Shown piece after piece: positions 1 through 7,745 of a stretch of DNA of 37,575 bases (positions are counted from its first letter, which is position 1; each line of letters opens with the position of its first letter). Both the position numbers and the translations under genes were made by a program. The notes below the pieces were generated by a model. That model was not told where the DNA came from. It did not search any database and saw only the letters and a program-made list of their open reading frames with translations. The stretch comes from Gammaproteobacteria bacterium (GTDB lineage Bacteria; Pseudomonadota; Gammaproteobacteria; Pseudomonadales; Azotimanducaceae), in assembly GCA_003248125.1 (NCBI GenBank), contig QJXZ01000053.1, positions 1-37,575 of the forward strand, given 5' to 3'.

Positions 1-403
1 CGCGGGCCGTGAAGCCGACATCGTCAGCCTGAATTTCAACAATCGCAGGGGTGTGATCGGACCCGATGGTGTCAAGACATCATCGGCTAGTGAGACCGAC
101 CGTAAGATCGGCTGGGTGAAGGAGGGAGCGGGCGATCGCTTCGGCGCGCTCGAGATCGAGATCGGCGCGTACTTCACGTTCGTCACGGACACGGCTACGC
201 CGATGGTCGAGATGTTCGCGCAAACCTTCGGCCTCACGCCCGATGAGATGCGCGTTCATCCGCATGCGCTGTTCGGTAGTGTCGATGCCATCTGCGAAGA
301 GCTCGAGCGTCGCCGCGCGCGCTATGGCATCTCCTACGTGACCGTATCCGAAGATGCGATGCAGCCGTTTGCGCCGGTCGTGGCGAGGTTGACGGGGAAG
401 TAG
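1..403 (+). CDS. LLM-class flavin-dependent oxidoreductase, C-terminal part (5' truncated)
   Basis: The open frame runs off the left edge (first full codon at base 2), so only about 133 C-terminal residues are visible. The tail has the ending typical of luciferase-like monooxygenases of the F420/FMN-dependent type: a GREADIV block, then a loop reading ASETDRKIGWVKEGAGDRF, a core strand with EIEIGAYF, a segment with HPHALFGSV, and a terminal helix followed by a YGISYVTV strand. Members bind reduced FMN or F420 in a TIM barrel and oxidise small organic substrates; the substrate cannot be told from this fragment. The gene ends at TAG and converges with the next gene, 23 bases away. Family is fairly clear, cofactor is inferred only. 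Confidence 0.7.
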   Translation, partial: AGREADIVSLNFNNRRGVIGPDGVKTSSASETDRKIGWVKEGAGDRFGALEIEIGAYFTFVTDTATPMVEMFAQTFGLTPDEMRVHPHALFGSVDAICEELERRRARYGISYVTVSEDAMQPFAPVVARLTGK

Positions 404-426
404 AGGAAATTATCCCCAATTTCCGG

Positions 427-1638
427 CTACTCGGAGTTCTCGAGATCGCGATCGGGGGCATCGGTTGCCTGGCCCGGCTCCGAGGCCCGCGCTGGCTCTG
501 CCCCACCGTCGAAGTCGTCGGCGCCCTCGAAGGGATCGATGGCGGCCGCTTCGATGCCGATGTGAAACGCTGCGTAGCCCGGCAGCACGACCTGATTGAG
601 CGCCATGCCGAGCACCCGACCTTTGTAAGGCGAAAGCACCTCACGCATATCGTTGGTGATCGGGTCGGTTACCGTGCCGAGGCGGTCGCCCTCGTCGACG
701 CGCGCGCCGAGGCGAACATCGGCTAACAACACGCCACCGCCGTTCACGCGCACCCATCGCGATTGGTAATAGACCGGCGGTGGCTCGCGCCACAGCGTGT
801 TGCGCTTGTACATGCCGAGCGCTGCGAGCGCATTGTGAATGGCGCGAGTGCCCTGCCGCACCTCCTTGTCCTGGATACGCAGTGGTTCGCCGGCTTCCAA
901 GGTCACTGCCGGGATGCCGGCTTCAGTGGCCGCGCGGCGCAAAGTGCCGGATCCACCTCGGTTGTGCAGGATCACCGTGGAGCCGAAACGCCGCGATAGT
1001 TCGAGCACGTCGAGATTGGTGAGGTCACCGCGCAGTTGCGGCAGATTGGTGCGATGGAAGGAGCCGGTGTGAATGTCGACCAAGAACGAGCAGCGCAGCA
1101 CGACGTCGTTGAACAACGAGAAGGCGATGCGCGATGCGGAGCTGCCGTTGCGCCGACCCGGGAAGTAGCGATTGAGGTCGCGGCGGTCGGGTAGGTAGCG
1201 AGTTCCACGCCGGAAGCCGTCCAAATTGACGATCGGCACACCGATGACAGCGCCGTTCAAGCGGTTCGGGTCCAACGAGTGGAACACGCGGCGGACCACC
1301 TCGAGGCCGTTGTGCTCGTCGCCGTGCACGACACCGGTGAGGCACATGACCGGCCCGGGGCTGGTGCCGTTCGCGACCAGCACGGCCCGCGGATTCTCCT
1401 GGCCATCGTAATTGGCGCCGGGCGACCAAGTCAGCGTGGCGGTCGTGCCCGCGGCCACGGTGGTGCCGAGCAAGTGGAGGGCTGGCATCTCGACGGCTTC
1501 GGCAACTGCCGACGTGTCCGCGGTACCGGTGGTCGCGCTCTCCGCGGCATACGGCGCGCACGGCGCAAGCGCCGCCATCAGCAGGCCGAGGCGGGCAGCC
1601 GGCGCGAACGAGGCTCCGTTGAATCCTTGACGCAACAT
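427..1638 (-). CDS. Exported succinylglutamate desuccinylase/aspartoacylase family protein
   Basis: 403 residues. The first 32 or so residues form a probable signal peptide (positive start, hydrophobic run LGLLMAALAP, then AA), suggesting a periplasmic enzyme. The mature part matches the AstE/AspA branch of the M14 zinc carboxypeptidase fold: the zinc motif HGDEHNG (His105, Glu108), a second ligand His190 in VDIHTG, and VTLEAGEP further on. The family hydrolyses amide bonds of N-acyl amino acids; many exported or environmental members have unknown substrates. The last ~110 residues (after PPPVYYQSRWVRV) resemble the C-terminal beta domain common in this group. The ATG start at 1638 has no clear ribosome site. 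The gene lies downstream of the P450 on the same strand, 120 bases away. Confidence 0.8.
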   Translation of the reverse strand: MLRQGFNGASFAPAARLGLLMAALAPCAPYAAESATTGTADTSAVAEAVEMPALHLLGTTVAAGTTATLTWSPGANYDGQENPRAVLVANGTSPGPVMCLTGVVHGDEHNGLEVVRRVFHSLDPNRLNGAVIGVPIVNLDGFRRGTRYLPDRRDLNRYFPGRRNGSSASRIAFSLFNDVVLRCSFLVDIHTGSFHRTNLPQLRGDLTNLDVLELSRRFGSTVILHNRGGSGTLRRAATEAGIPAVTLEAGEPLRIQDKEVRQGTRAIHNALAALGMYKRNTLWREPPPVYYQSRWVRVNGGGVLLADVRLGARVDEGDRLGTVTDPITNDMREVLSPYKGRVLGMALNQVVLPGYAAFHIGIEAAAIDPFEGADDFDGGAEPARASEPGQATDAPDRDLENSE

Positions 1639-1758
1639 CAGAAACCGTGAGTAACCGGCTGAATTATATACACGAGTCCGATGATGCCCAGCTACCGGGC
1701 GGGTCGCCCAATTGGCCCGTTCGTCCGCTCGGTAGACCGCTACAGCCGCGCCGCCCGT

Positions 1759-3003
1759 CTAGGTGACCTTGGCAAATTTGATCGGCAACCGCGTCAGCCC
1801 GCGCAGCACGAGGCTCGGGTGGTAGTGCAGATCGGTCCGGTCGGCGGCGAATGCGAGATCGCGTACGCGGCGCACCAAGATGTGGAACGCCTGCGTCATC
1901 TCCTCGCGCGCTAGATTCGCGCCGATGCAATGGTGCACGCCGGCACCGAAGGCGAGATGCGTACCGACGTTCCGCCGCTGCGCGTCGAGCGCGTCGGGAC
2001 GCGTGAACTTGGCGGGATCGCGATTGGCCGCGGCGAAGCGCAGCATGACACGCGCTCCTTTCGGAAGCTTGACGCCGGCAAGCTCGGTATCGCGACTGAC
2101 GATGCGGAATAACCCCTGCACGGGCGATTCGAGGCGCAGCACTTCGTTGGCGAAGGCGCGCGCTTGACGATGATCGGCATCGTCGTTCAACAGTGCTTGT
2201 ACGTTGTCTGGGTGCTCGATGAGGCGCCGAATGCCCGCAGCCAGACCGTTGGTGGTCGTCTCGTTGCCGGCAACCATGAGCTGCGAGCAGAGCGACAACT
2301 TCTCCGGTAGCGACAACCCATCGCCGCACTCGTCGCGAGCCTGTTCGATGTGCGTCAGCAGATCGGCGCGAGGCTCCGACGCGCGCGCTTCGAGTTCTGC
2401 TTTGAAATATCGTTGAAACTCGACGAGCAGTTCCGCGCACGCGATCTGGCGTTCGTCACTGACCATCATGCCGAGCGGCTCGACCGCCGCGTCGGACCAT
2501 TCCTTGATCTTCGGCGCCATCGCCCGCGGGATTCCCAACATGTCGGCAATGATGCGAACCGGAATCGGTATCGCGAAATCTTGCACGGCATCGCATTGGC
2601 ATCGATCGATGAATGCGTCGATCACCTCGTCGACGATGGTCCGGATGGCGCCGGTGAGCTGCTCGATGCGACGTGGCCGGAAAGGCTCGTCCATGAGCTT
2701 GCGGATTCGCGTGTGTGCCGGCGGATCGTTGGTAGCGAGCGTGTCGACGATGGGCCATCCCCGGCGACGGATCTCGAGCGCTTACTTCGGTGGCGGTCTT
2801 ATGTCGTCGAGCGTTTGACTACCGACGCTCGAAAACGTCGCTGTGTCGCGCAAGATCTCGCGCATCAATCGATAGTTGCCGACGATGTAGAAGCCGAGCC
2901 GACCGTCGAAGAAGAGGGGTTCGTCGTGCAACGCATGATGGTACGCATCTGGATCGTTCTGTGTCTCGGCATCGCCGAGGCTGTGTTCGCGCAGGAGGTC
3001 CAC
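1759..3003 (-). pseudogene. Cytochrome P450 interrupted by one in-frame TAA
   Basis: A continuous 415-codon frame holds a full bacterial P450, but codon 74 is TAA (2782-2784 on the minus strand). Before it is an N-terminal part (residues 1-73: FFDGRLGFYIVGNYRLMREIL, shown as a normal meander start). After it the protein continues with no gap: DTLATNDPPAHTRIRKLM, the I-helix AGNETT, the ExxR motif in NEVLRLESP, and the haem loop FGAGVHHCIG with Cys359 as ligand. In relatives this position, just before the DPPxHTRxR segment, usually carries Glu or Gln, so a single base change (GAA or CAA to TAA) explains it. No frameshift is needed. Either a recent nonsense mutation or a sequence error. It is divergent from the FAD dehydrogenase gene. 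Confidence 0.85.
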
Positions 3004-3015
3004 GCCCCGACTATA

Positions 3016-3033
3016 GCGAGGCGTTCGCCTCGC
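3016..3033. promoter_or_regulatory. Perfect 18-bp palindrome between divergent genes, possible operator
   Basis: The 76-base gap between the P450 start (3003) and the dehydrogenase start (3079) contains GCGAGGCG, TT, CGCCTCGC: an 8-bp perfect inverted repeat with a 2-base centre, 12 bases upstream of the P450 ATG. A TATGCT at 3046-3051 could be a -10 box for the rightward gene, which would put its -35 over the palindrome. Operator function is inferred only from position and symmetry; a GC-rich hairpin in the P450 leader is the alternative. Confidence 0.4.
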
Positions 3034-3078
3034 ACCAAGGCGGTGTATGCTGCCCGTGGAAAGCGAGGGAGGCCGAAA

Positions 3079-4470
3079 ATGAGTGACGTTGTTGCGAAAC
3101 TGGTTGCCGCGTTGGGCGAGGAAAGCGTGCTGACCGGCGACGACGTAAAGAACCGGGCGGCTGGTATCTGGCGATCCGAAGGGATTCGTGCGAAGGCTCT
3201 GGTACGACCGCGCACGACCGATGAAGTGAGCAAGGCGTTGGCAATCTGCAACTCATTCAAACAGTCGGTGATCGCTCACGGTGGCCTTACCGGTCTGGTT
3301 GGCAGTGCGCTCACCACTGATGCGGATGTCGTCGTCTCGCTCGAGCGGATGAACCGCATCGAAGACATCAATACGACGGACAGAACCATGACCGCGCAAT
3401 CTGGGGTCGTGCTGCAAACTGTGCAGGAGAAGGCCGGCGAGCATGGCCTCATGTTTCCGCTCGATCTCGGCGGCCGCGGCTCGGCCACGATTGGCGGCAA
3501 CATTTCGACCAACGCAGGCGGTAACCGAGTCATTCGCTATGGTATGACACGCGACATGGTGCTCGGGCTCGAAGCCGTGCTCGCGGATGGCACGGTCGTG
3601 TCGAGCATGAATCAGATGATCAAGAACAATGCAGGCTACGATTTGAAGCAACTGTTCATAGGCTCGGAAGGCAGCCTCGGTATCGTCACACGCGCGGTGC
3701 TGCGGCTGCGCGAGAAACCGCGCAGCCAGGAAACCATGATCGTTGGCATCGAATCGTTCGCGAAGCTCACGGCGTTCTTGAAGACGATGGATTCTGCGTT
3801 GGGCGGCACGCTGTCGGCGTTCGAGGTGATGTGGAACGACTACTACAACTTGCTGACCAATCCGCCAGCAACGCATCAGCCACCGATCGCGCAGAACTAC
3901 CCCTACTATGTGCTCGTCGAGGCGATGGGCGGCGATCCCGAAGGCGATCACGCCAGACTGGAGGCCGCACTTACCGATGCCTACGAGCAGGGCTTGATCG
4001 CCGATGCCGCGGTGGCGACGTCCGATGCGCAGCGCGAGCAGATGTGGGCAATGCGCGACGACGTGGTGCAAACCTTTCGATTCGCGCCGATCTTCACCTT
4101 CGACGTCAGCATGCGCATCTCCAAGATGGAGGGATACGTGGACGAGGTGAATCGCCGATTGCGGAACCGCTACGCTGAATTCAAGAACTTCATCTTCGGG
4201 CACATGGGCGATGGCAATCTGCACATCGTGGTGTCTGTGGGGCCGAATGGCCACGGCGAGCGCGAGCATGTCGAGGCATGCGTGTATGAGCCGCTCGCCA
4301 AGATCGCAGGTTCCGTGTCGGCCGAACACGGCGTCGGACTGGAGAAGAAGCCCTATCTCGGCTTGTGCCGGAGTGGAGCCGAAGTCGAGCTCATGCGCAG
4401 CTTGAAGCGTGCGCTCGACCCGAATGGAATCTTGAATCCCGGCAAGATATTCGATCTGGCCGCATCATGA
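3079..4470 (+). CDS. FAD-binding D-2-hydroxyacid dehydrogenase (GlcD/DLD family)
   Basis: 463 residues. Start chosen at ATG 3079 because GGGAGG (3067-3072) lies 6 bases upstream; the frame stays open further left only because it runs antisense to the P450. Residues ~36-215 form the PCMH-type FAD domain (RPRTTDEVSKALAIC, HGGLTGLVGSA, GGNISTNAGG, GSEGSLGIVT). The rest is the FAD-oxidase C-terminal domain with the metal/substrate motif GHMGDGNLH, then SAEHGVGLEKK and the ending DPNGILNPGKIF. Enzymes of this family oxidise D-lactate, glycolate or D-2-hydroxyglutarate to the 2-oxoacid and pass electrons to quinone, cytochrome c or ETF. The usual glycine-rich HGGGTGLVGGA is slightly altered here. 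It overlaps the amidase start by 4 bases (ATGA), so the two are co-translated. Substrate unknown. Confidence 0.85.
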   Translation: MSDVVAKLVAALGEESVLTGDDVKNRAAGIWRSEGIRAKALVRPRTTDEVSKALAICNSFKQSVIAHGGLTGLVGSALTTDADVVVSLERMNRIEDINTTDRTMTAQSGVVLQTVQEKAGEHGLMFPLDLGGRGSATIGGNISTNAGGNRVIRYGMTRDMVLGLEAVLADGTVVSSMNQMIKNNAGYDLKQLFIGSEGSLGIVTRAVLRLREKPRSQETMIVGIESFAKLTAFLKTMDSALGGTLSAFEVMWNDYYNLLTNPPATHQPPIAQNYPYYVLVEAMGGDPEGDHARLEAALTDAYEQGLIADAAVATSDAQREQMWAMRDDVVQTFRFAPIFTFDVSMRISKMEGYVDEVNRRLRNRYAEFKNFIFGHMGDGNLHIVVSVGPNGHGEREHVEACVYEPLAKIAGSVSAEHGVGLEKKPYLGLCRSGAEVELMRSLKRALDPNGILNPGKIFDLAAS

Positions 4471-5852
4471 CGGCATTGCACGACCTGACGCTCTCGGACT
4501 TGTGCCGGCGCACGAAAAGCGGCGAGCTTTCGGCGCGCTCGATCACCGAACTGATGCTCGCGCGCATCGACGAGCATGACGACACGTTGCGGGCCTACGT
4601 GCTCGTGATGGGTGAGACCGCGCTTGCGGCAGCGGATCGGCTGGATCGCGCGCGTGCGGCAGGTGAGCCCCTCGGCGCTTTGCACGGCGTACCGATTGCA
4701 CTCAAGGATCTGTTGAGCACGAACGGTGTGGTGACGACTTGTGGCACCAAGGTACTCGCCCAGTGGGTACCCGAGCTCGATGCTACCGTGGTCGAGCGGC
4801 TGACCAGGGCCGGTGCCGTGCTGATCGGCAAGGTGAAGCTCACCGAGGGTGCATTCTCGAATCATCATCCGGAGGTGGCTGCGCCGCGCAATCCCTGGCA
4901 TGCGGACTATTGGACGGGCGTTTCGTCGTCGGGCTCCGGCGTCGCGGTTGCTGCGCGATTGGCGTATGGCGCGATTGGTACCGATACCGGTGGCAGCATT
5001 CGGTTCCCGTCGGCGGCATGCGGCGTCGTCGGGCTGAAGCCGACCTACGGTCGAGTTAGCCGGCATGGCGTATTCCCGCTCGCGGATTCGCTCGATCACA
5101 TCGGACCCATGGCGCGCAGCGTCGAAGACGTCGCTCGCATGCTCGGTGTGCTTGCCGGTCACGATGGTAACGACCCCACGTCGTTGCGCGATCCCGTGCC
5201 GAACTACGTTGCGGCGTGCGGTGGCGGTATCGATGGCATGCGGATCGGCGTGGACTGGGCGTACGTGGAGCGCGGCGTGCAAGCCGAGGTGGTCGCGGTC
5301 GTGCGACGCGCGCTCGATGCATTGCGGTCGTTGGGTGCCACGATCGTTGACGTAGAGCTCCCCGCGTATGCCGCGCTCGTGCAGGGATGGGTCATCACCT
5401 GCGGCGCCGAGTGTGCCCTGGCCCACGCACCGCACTATCCATCGCAGAAGTCGGCCTACGGGCCCGAACTGGCTGCATTGCTGGACACGGGCAGGTCCGC
5501 ACCGGCCACGGCATACGCCGGTTTGGAGCGCGAGCGCGAACGTTTTCGGGCAGACCTCGATACCCTGTTCACAAACATGGATGCGCTCATCGCGCCGTGC
5601 ATGCCGTTGTTACCGCCAACGCTCGAATCGATGGCGCAACGAATTGCGTCGACCAGCGAGACGGCCGACTTCATCACGTTCACGGCACCGTTCAACTACT
5701 CGGGTCACCCGAGCCTGACGTTGCCAGCCGGCATCACGTCCGGCGGCTTACCGGAAGCCTTTCAACTCGTCGGTCCACGGCTCGGCGAAGCACAGCTCTT
5801 GCGCCTCGGGTATGCCTTCGAGCAGGCGCGCGGTTCGATCGCGTATCCTTGA
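4467..5852 (+). CDS. Amidase signature family hydrolase
   Basis: 461 residues, starting at an ATG that overlaps the stop of the dehydrogenase by 4 bases. It has the full Ser-cisSer-Lys catalytic layout of amidase-signature enzymes: Lys80 in PIALKDLL, the SSSGSG loop (Ser154/155), and nucleophile Ser177 in GTDTGGSIRFPSA. Length fits the family (450-500). Members hydrolyse carboxamides, including free amides and amide bonds of indoles, peptides or allophanate; it lacks signs of being GatA, such as gatB/gatC neighbours. Coupling with a D-2-hydroxyacid dehydrogenase suggests a small catabolic unit that could deaminate a hydroxyamide and then oxidise it, but that is inference. Confidence 0.87.
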   Translation: MTALHDLTLSDLCRRTKSGELSARSITELMLARIDEHDDTLRAYVLVMGETALAAADRLDRARAAGEPLGALHGVPIALKDLLSTNGVVTTCGTKVLAQWVPELDATVVERLTRAGAVLIGKVKLTEGAFSNHHPEVAAPRNPWHADYWTGVSSSGSGVAVAARLAYGAIGTDTGGSIRFPSAACGVVGLKPTYGRVSRHGVFPLADSLDHIGPMARSVEDVARMLGVLAGHDGNDPTSLRDPVPNYVAACGGGIDGMRIGVDWAYVERGVQAEVVAVVRRALDALRSLGATIVDVELPAYAALVQGWVITCGAECALAHAPHYPSQKSAYGPELAALLDTGRSAPATAYAGLERERERFRADLDTLFTNMDALIAPCMPLLPPTLESMAQRIASTSETADFITFTAPFNYSGHPSLTLPAGITSGGLPEAFQLVGPRLGEAQLLRLGYAFEQARGSIAYP

Positions 5853-5920
5853 ATCGCTAGCAAGCTCGCTCCGACAAAAGGTTGGGGGTACGCCCTGTGG
5901 GAGCGACCTTGGCCGTGATT
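5852..5920. repeat. REP-like extragenic inverted repeat
   Basis: In the 78-base convergent gap after the amidase, a left arm (about 5852-5876, core GCAAGCTCGCTCC) is mirrored by a right arm (about 5895-5920, core GTGGGAGCGACCTTG). The reverse complement of the right arm aligns with the left arm with several mismatches. This GGGAGCGA-type core is characteristic of REP elements scattered between genes of Pseudomonas, Xanthomonas and relatives. It may act as a bidirectional terminator or mRNA stabiliser between the two convergent genes. I saw no other copy in the window. Confidence 0.6.
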
Positions 5921-5930
5921 CTCCCACTCC

Positions 5931-6767
5931 CTACGCAAATGTCATGGTGCCCTGATCGAGGACGACAACGCCGGCTTGATTGGTGGTACGGAACAGACAG
6001 GTGTTGCCGTCGACCCACATCGAAATGGTCAATGCATCACCGGGTAGGACCGGCCGTGAGAAGCGGCCATCCATCGACTTGAATCGCTTCGGGTCGCCGC
6101 CGCACAGCGTATGCAGCAGCGCGCGGCCGGTGAAGCCATAGGTGCACAGCCCGTGCAGAATCGGCCGGTCGAAACCACCCATCTTGGCGAACGACGGATC
6201 CGAATGCAGGGGGTTGCGGTCACCCGACAGGCGATACGTGAGCGCTTGATCCTCACGGGTCTGATAGGTGATCTCGTGATCGGCACGACGATCGGGAAAC
6301 TCGATCTTCTCCGACGGTCCACGGTCGCCGCCCCAGCCGCCTTCGCCACGGCAAAACAGCGACATTCGCGTTTTCAGCAGCGGCTTGCCGGTCGCGACGT
6401 TCTTCGATTCCGACTCGAACTCGACCACCGCGGCATTACCCTTGTCCCAGATACCGGTGACTTTGCCGACGCTTTCGATCTCACCGTCCGGAGGGATCTC
6501 GTCGAACATCGTGATGCCTTGGGTGCCATGGACCATCAACGCCGGATTGAATGAACCTATCTTGTCCATCGGCACACCGCCGCCGCCGATGATGACGGCG
6601 AACGTGGGCAGTACACGTTGCGGTGTGTCTTTCGTATTTTCGGTAGTGAATGCGAGCTCCTGTGTGCCGGCGCCGACGCCGACGGCGTACAGCAGTGCAT
6701 CTTTCGAAGTCCAGCTGCGTCGCACCGGTGAACCGAGTGCGCCGACGGCCTCGGGTTTGATGGGCAT
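5931..6767 (-). CDS. MaoC/MFE-2 type enoyl-CoA hydratase (hydratase 2 family)
   Basis: 278 residues, a double hot-dog protein. The C-terminal half carries the hydratase 2 motif (YRLSGDRNPLHSDPSFAK) with catalytic Asp and His, followed by FDRPILHGLCTYGFTGRAL, and ends SMDGRFSRPVLPGD...TMTF. The N-terminal half, with no motif, is the substrate-tunnel hot-dog seen in eukaryotic-type and actinobacterial hydratases. The family hydrates trans-2-enoyl-CoA to (3R)-hydroxyacyl-CoA, often on bulky acyl-CoAs such as steroid or branched side chains. Start ATG 6767 is supported by GGGAG 7-8 bases upstream; a longer frame to 7673 is antisense to the selenoprotein gene. Divergent from the selenoprotein gene across 57 bases. 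Confidence 0.88.
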   Translation of the reverse strand: MPIKPEAVGALGSPVRRSWTSKDALLYAVGVGAGTQELAFTTENTKDTPQRVLPTFAVIIGGGGVPMDKIGSFNPALMVHGTQGITMFDEIPPDGEIESVGKVTGIWDKGNAAVVEFESESKNVATGKPLLKTRMSLFCRGEGGWGGDRGPSEKIEFPDRRADHEITYQTREDQALTYRLSGDRNPLHSDPSFAKMGGFDRPILHGLCTYGFTGRALLHTLCGGDPKRFKSMDGRFSRPVLPGDALTISMWVDGNTCLFRTTNQAGVVVLDQGTMTFA

Positions 6768-6824
6768 GATCAATCTCCCTTTGTGGTTGGAACCGTCCTC
6801 CGTAAAGGATGGTAGCATCGCCAC

Positions 6825-7745
6825 ATGCCGAGCACGCGTCCTCCGGTTGACTACATCGAGCGCACGCGAGCGCAGTACGATGCGCTCGGATATCCACCGT
6901 ATCAATGGGTACAGGAGCCTGCCCCGCCGCCGTTCGTACCACTCGAAAAGCCGCTTTCCGAATGTAGTGTCGGGCTGATCGGTTCCGGCGGCATCTACGT
7001 CTCTGGTCAGATCGCGTTCCACTACAAGGACGATGTCTCGTATCGCATCGTCGATACCAGCACACCGACTCGTGAGCTGCGGGCGACTCACTTCGCATAC
7101 GATCTCACCGACGCGCGGCGCGACCCCAATGTCGTGTTTCCGCTCGATACGCTGCGCGACGCGGTCGCGCGCGGGCGTCTCGGCGAGTTGTCGCGCCGTG
7201 CATACGCGTTCATGGGCGGCATCTATTCGTCGCGAAAGGTACGCAATTTGCTGGCACCGGCGCTCGCCGACCGCGTGCAAGAGGACGAGGTGGATCTCGC
7301 GATACTCGTGCCTGTGTGACCCGTGTGCCATCAGTCCGTTGGACTGATCGCGCGGGAGATCGAAGGACGGGGTGTGCCGACTCTCTCGTTCTCGAGTGCG
7401 TGGTCGATCACGGCAGCGGTGAATCCGCCGCGTGCGGTGTATCTCGATTTTCCGCTCGGTCATACCGCAGGAAAACCCGAAGCCCCGGATACCAATCGGG
7501 CCATTCTCGACGCTGCGCTCGATGCGTTCACGAACATGCGGACGCCCGGCGCGATCGTTAGGCTGCCATTCGAGTGGGCGGATGACGACGCGTGGAAGGA
7601 CTCGGTGATGCGTCCCAAGGCAAGCGGCGGTGCGCACGCTGACGACCGCGTCGAGCGGTGGAGCACGCCGCAATATCAGACTGACGAGGATCGGCAGCGC
7701 GTGGCGGCAGCACCGGACTGTCCGACGTGCGTGTTTCTCGAATGA
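6825..7745 (+). CDS. Probable selenoprotein, GrdB-related (glycine/sarcosine/betaine reductase selenoprotein B family), Sec165
   Basis: Two open segments lie in the same frame, separated only by TGA at 7317-7319. Read through as selenocysteine they give 306 residues. The join reads DLAILVPV-U-PVCHQSVGLIAR, a Sec-x-x-Cys redox motif (Sec165, Cys168) after a beta strand, as in GrdB/PrdB-type proteins. The downstream part continues smoothly with EIEGRGVPTLSFSSAW and NPPRAVYLDFPLGHTAGKP and cannot stand alone as a gene. A hairpin of the bacterial SECIS kind starts 10 bases past the TGA (separate entry). A second thiol pair, CPTC (299-302), sits near the C-terminus. In clostridia GrdB is the substrate-specific part of amino acid reductases; the aerobic-type relative here has no GrdA/C/D partner nearby, so its reaction is unknown. 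The terminal stop, also TGA, overlaps the channel start (ATGA). Confidence 0.8.
7330..7348 (+). promoter_or_regulatory. Bacterial SECIS-like hairpin for UGA recoding
   Basis: ATCAGTCC (7330-7337) pairs perfectly with GGACTGAT (7341-7348), leaving the loop GTT (7338-7340). The loop begins 18 bases after the TGA at 7317-7319 and its first base is G. Known bacterial SECIS elements lie just after the UGA inside the coding sequence, with a small apical loop carrying an early G and roughly 16-37 bases between UGA and loop, so this fits. It would bind SelB with Sec-tRNA. The same bases encode HQSVGLI, so part of the sequence is also protein-constrained. Confidence 0.7.

Noticed and set aside
2350-3078. 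Upstream extension of the FAD dehydrogenase frame (243 extra codons)
   Set aside because: It is antisense to the P450 and shows no protein similarity; the Shine-Dalgarno site and family N-terminus fix the start at 3079.
3253-5435. Long leftward open frames (358 and 360 codons) opposite the dehydrogenase and amidase
   Set aside because: High-GC antisense shadows: His/Arg-rich, no domain, opposite well-supported genes.
7323-7745. Second half of the GrdB-like protein as a separate gene starting at GTG 7323
   Set aside because: Same frame as the first half, no ribosome site, and it starts inside the conserved redox motif; Sec readthrough explains it better.
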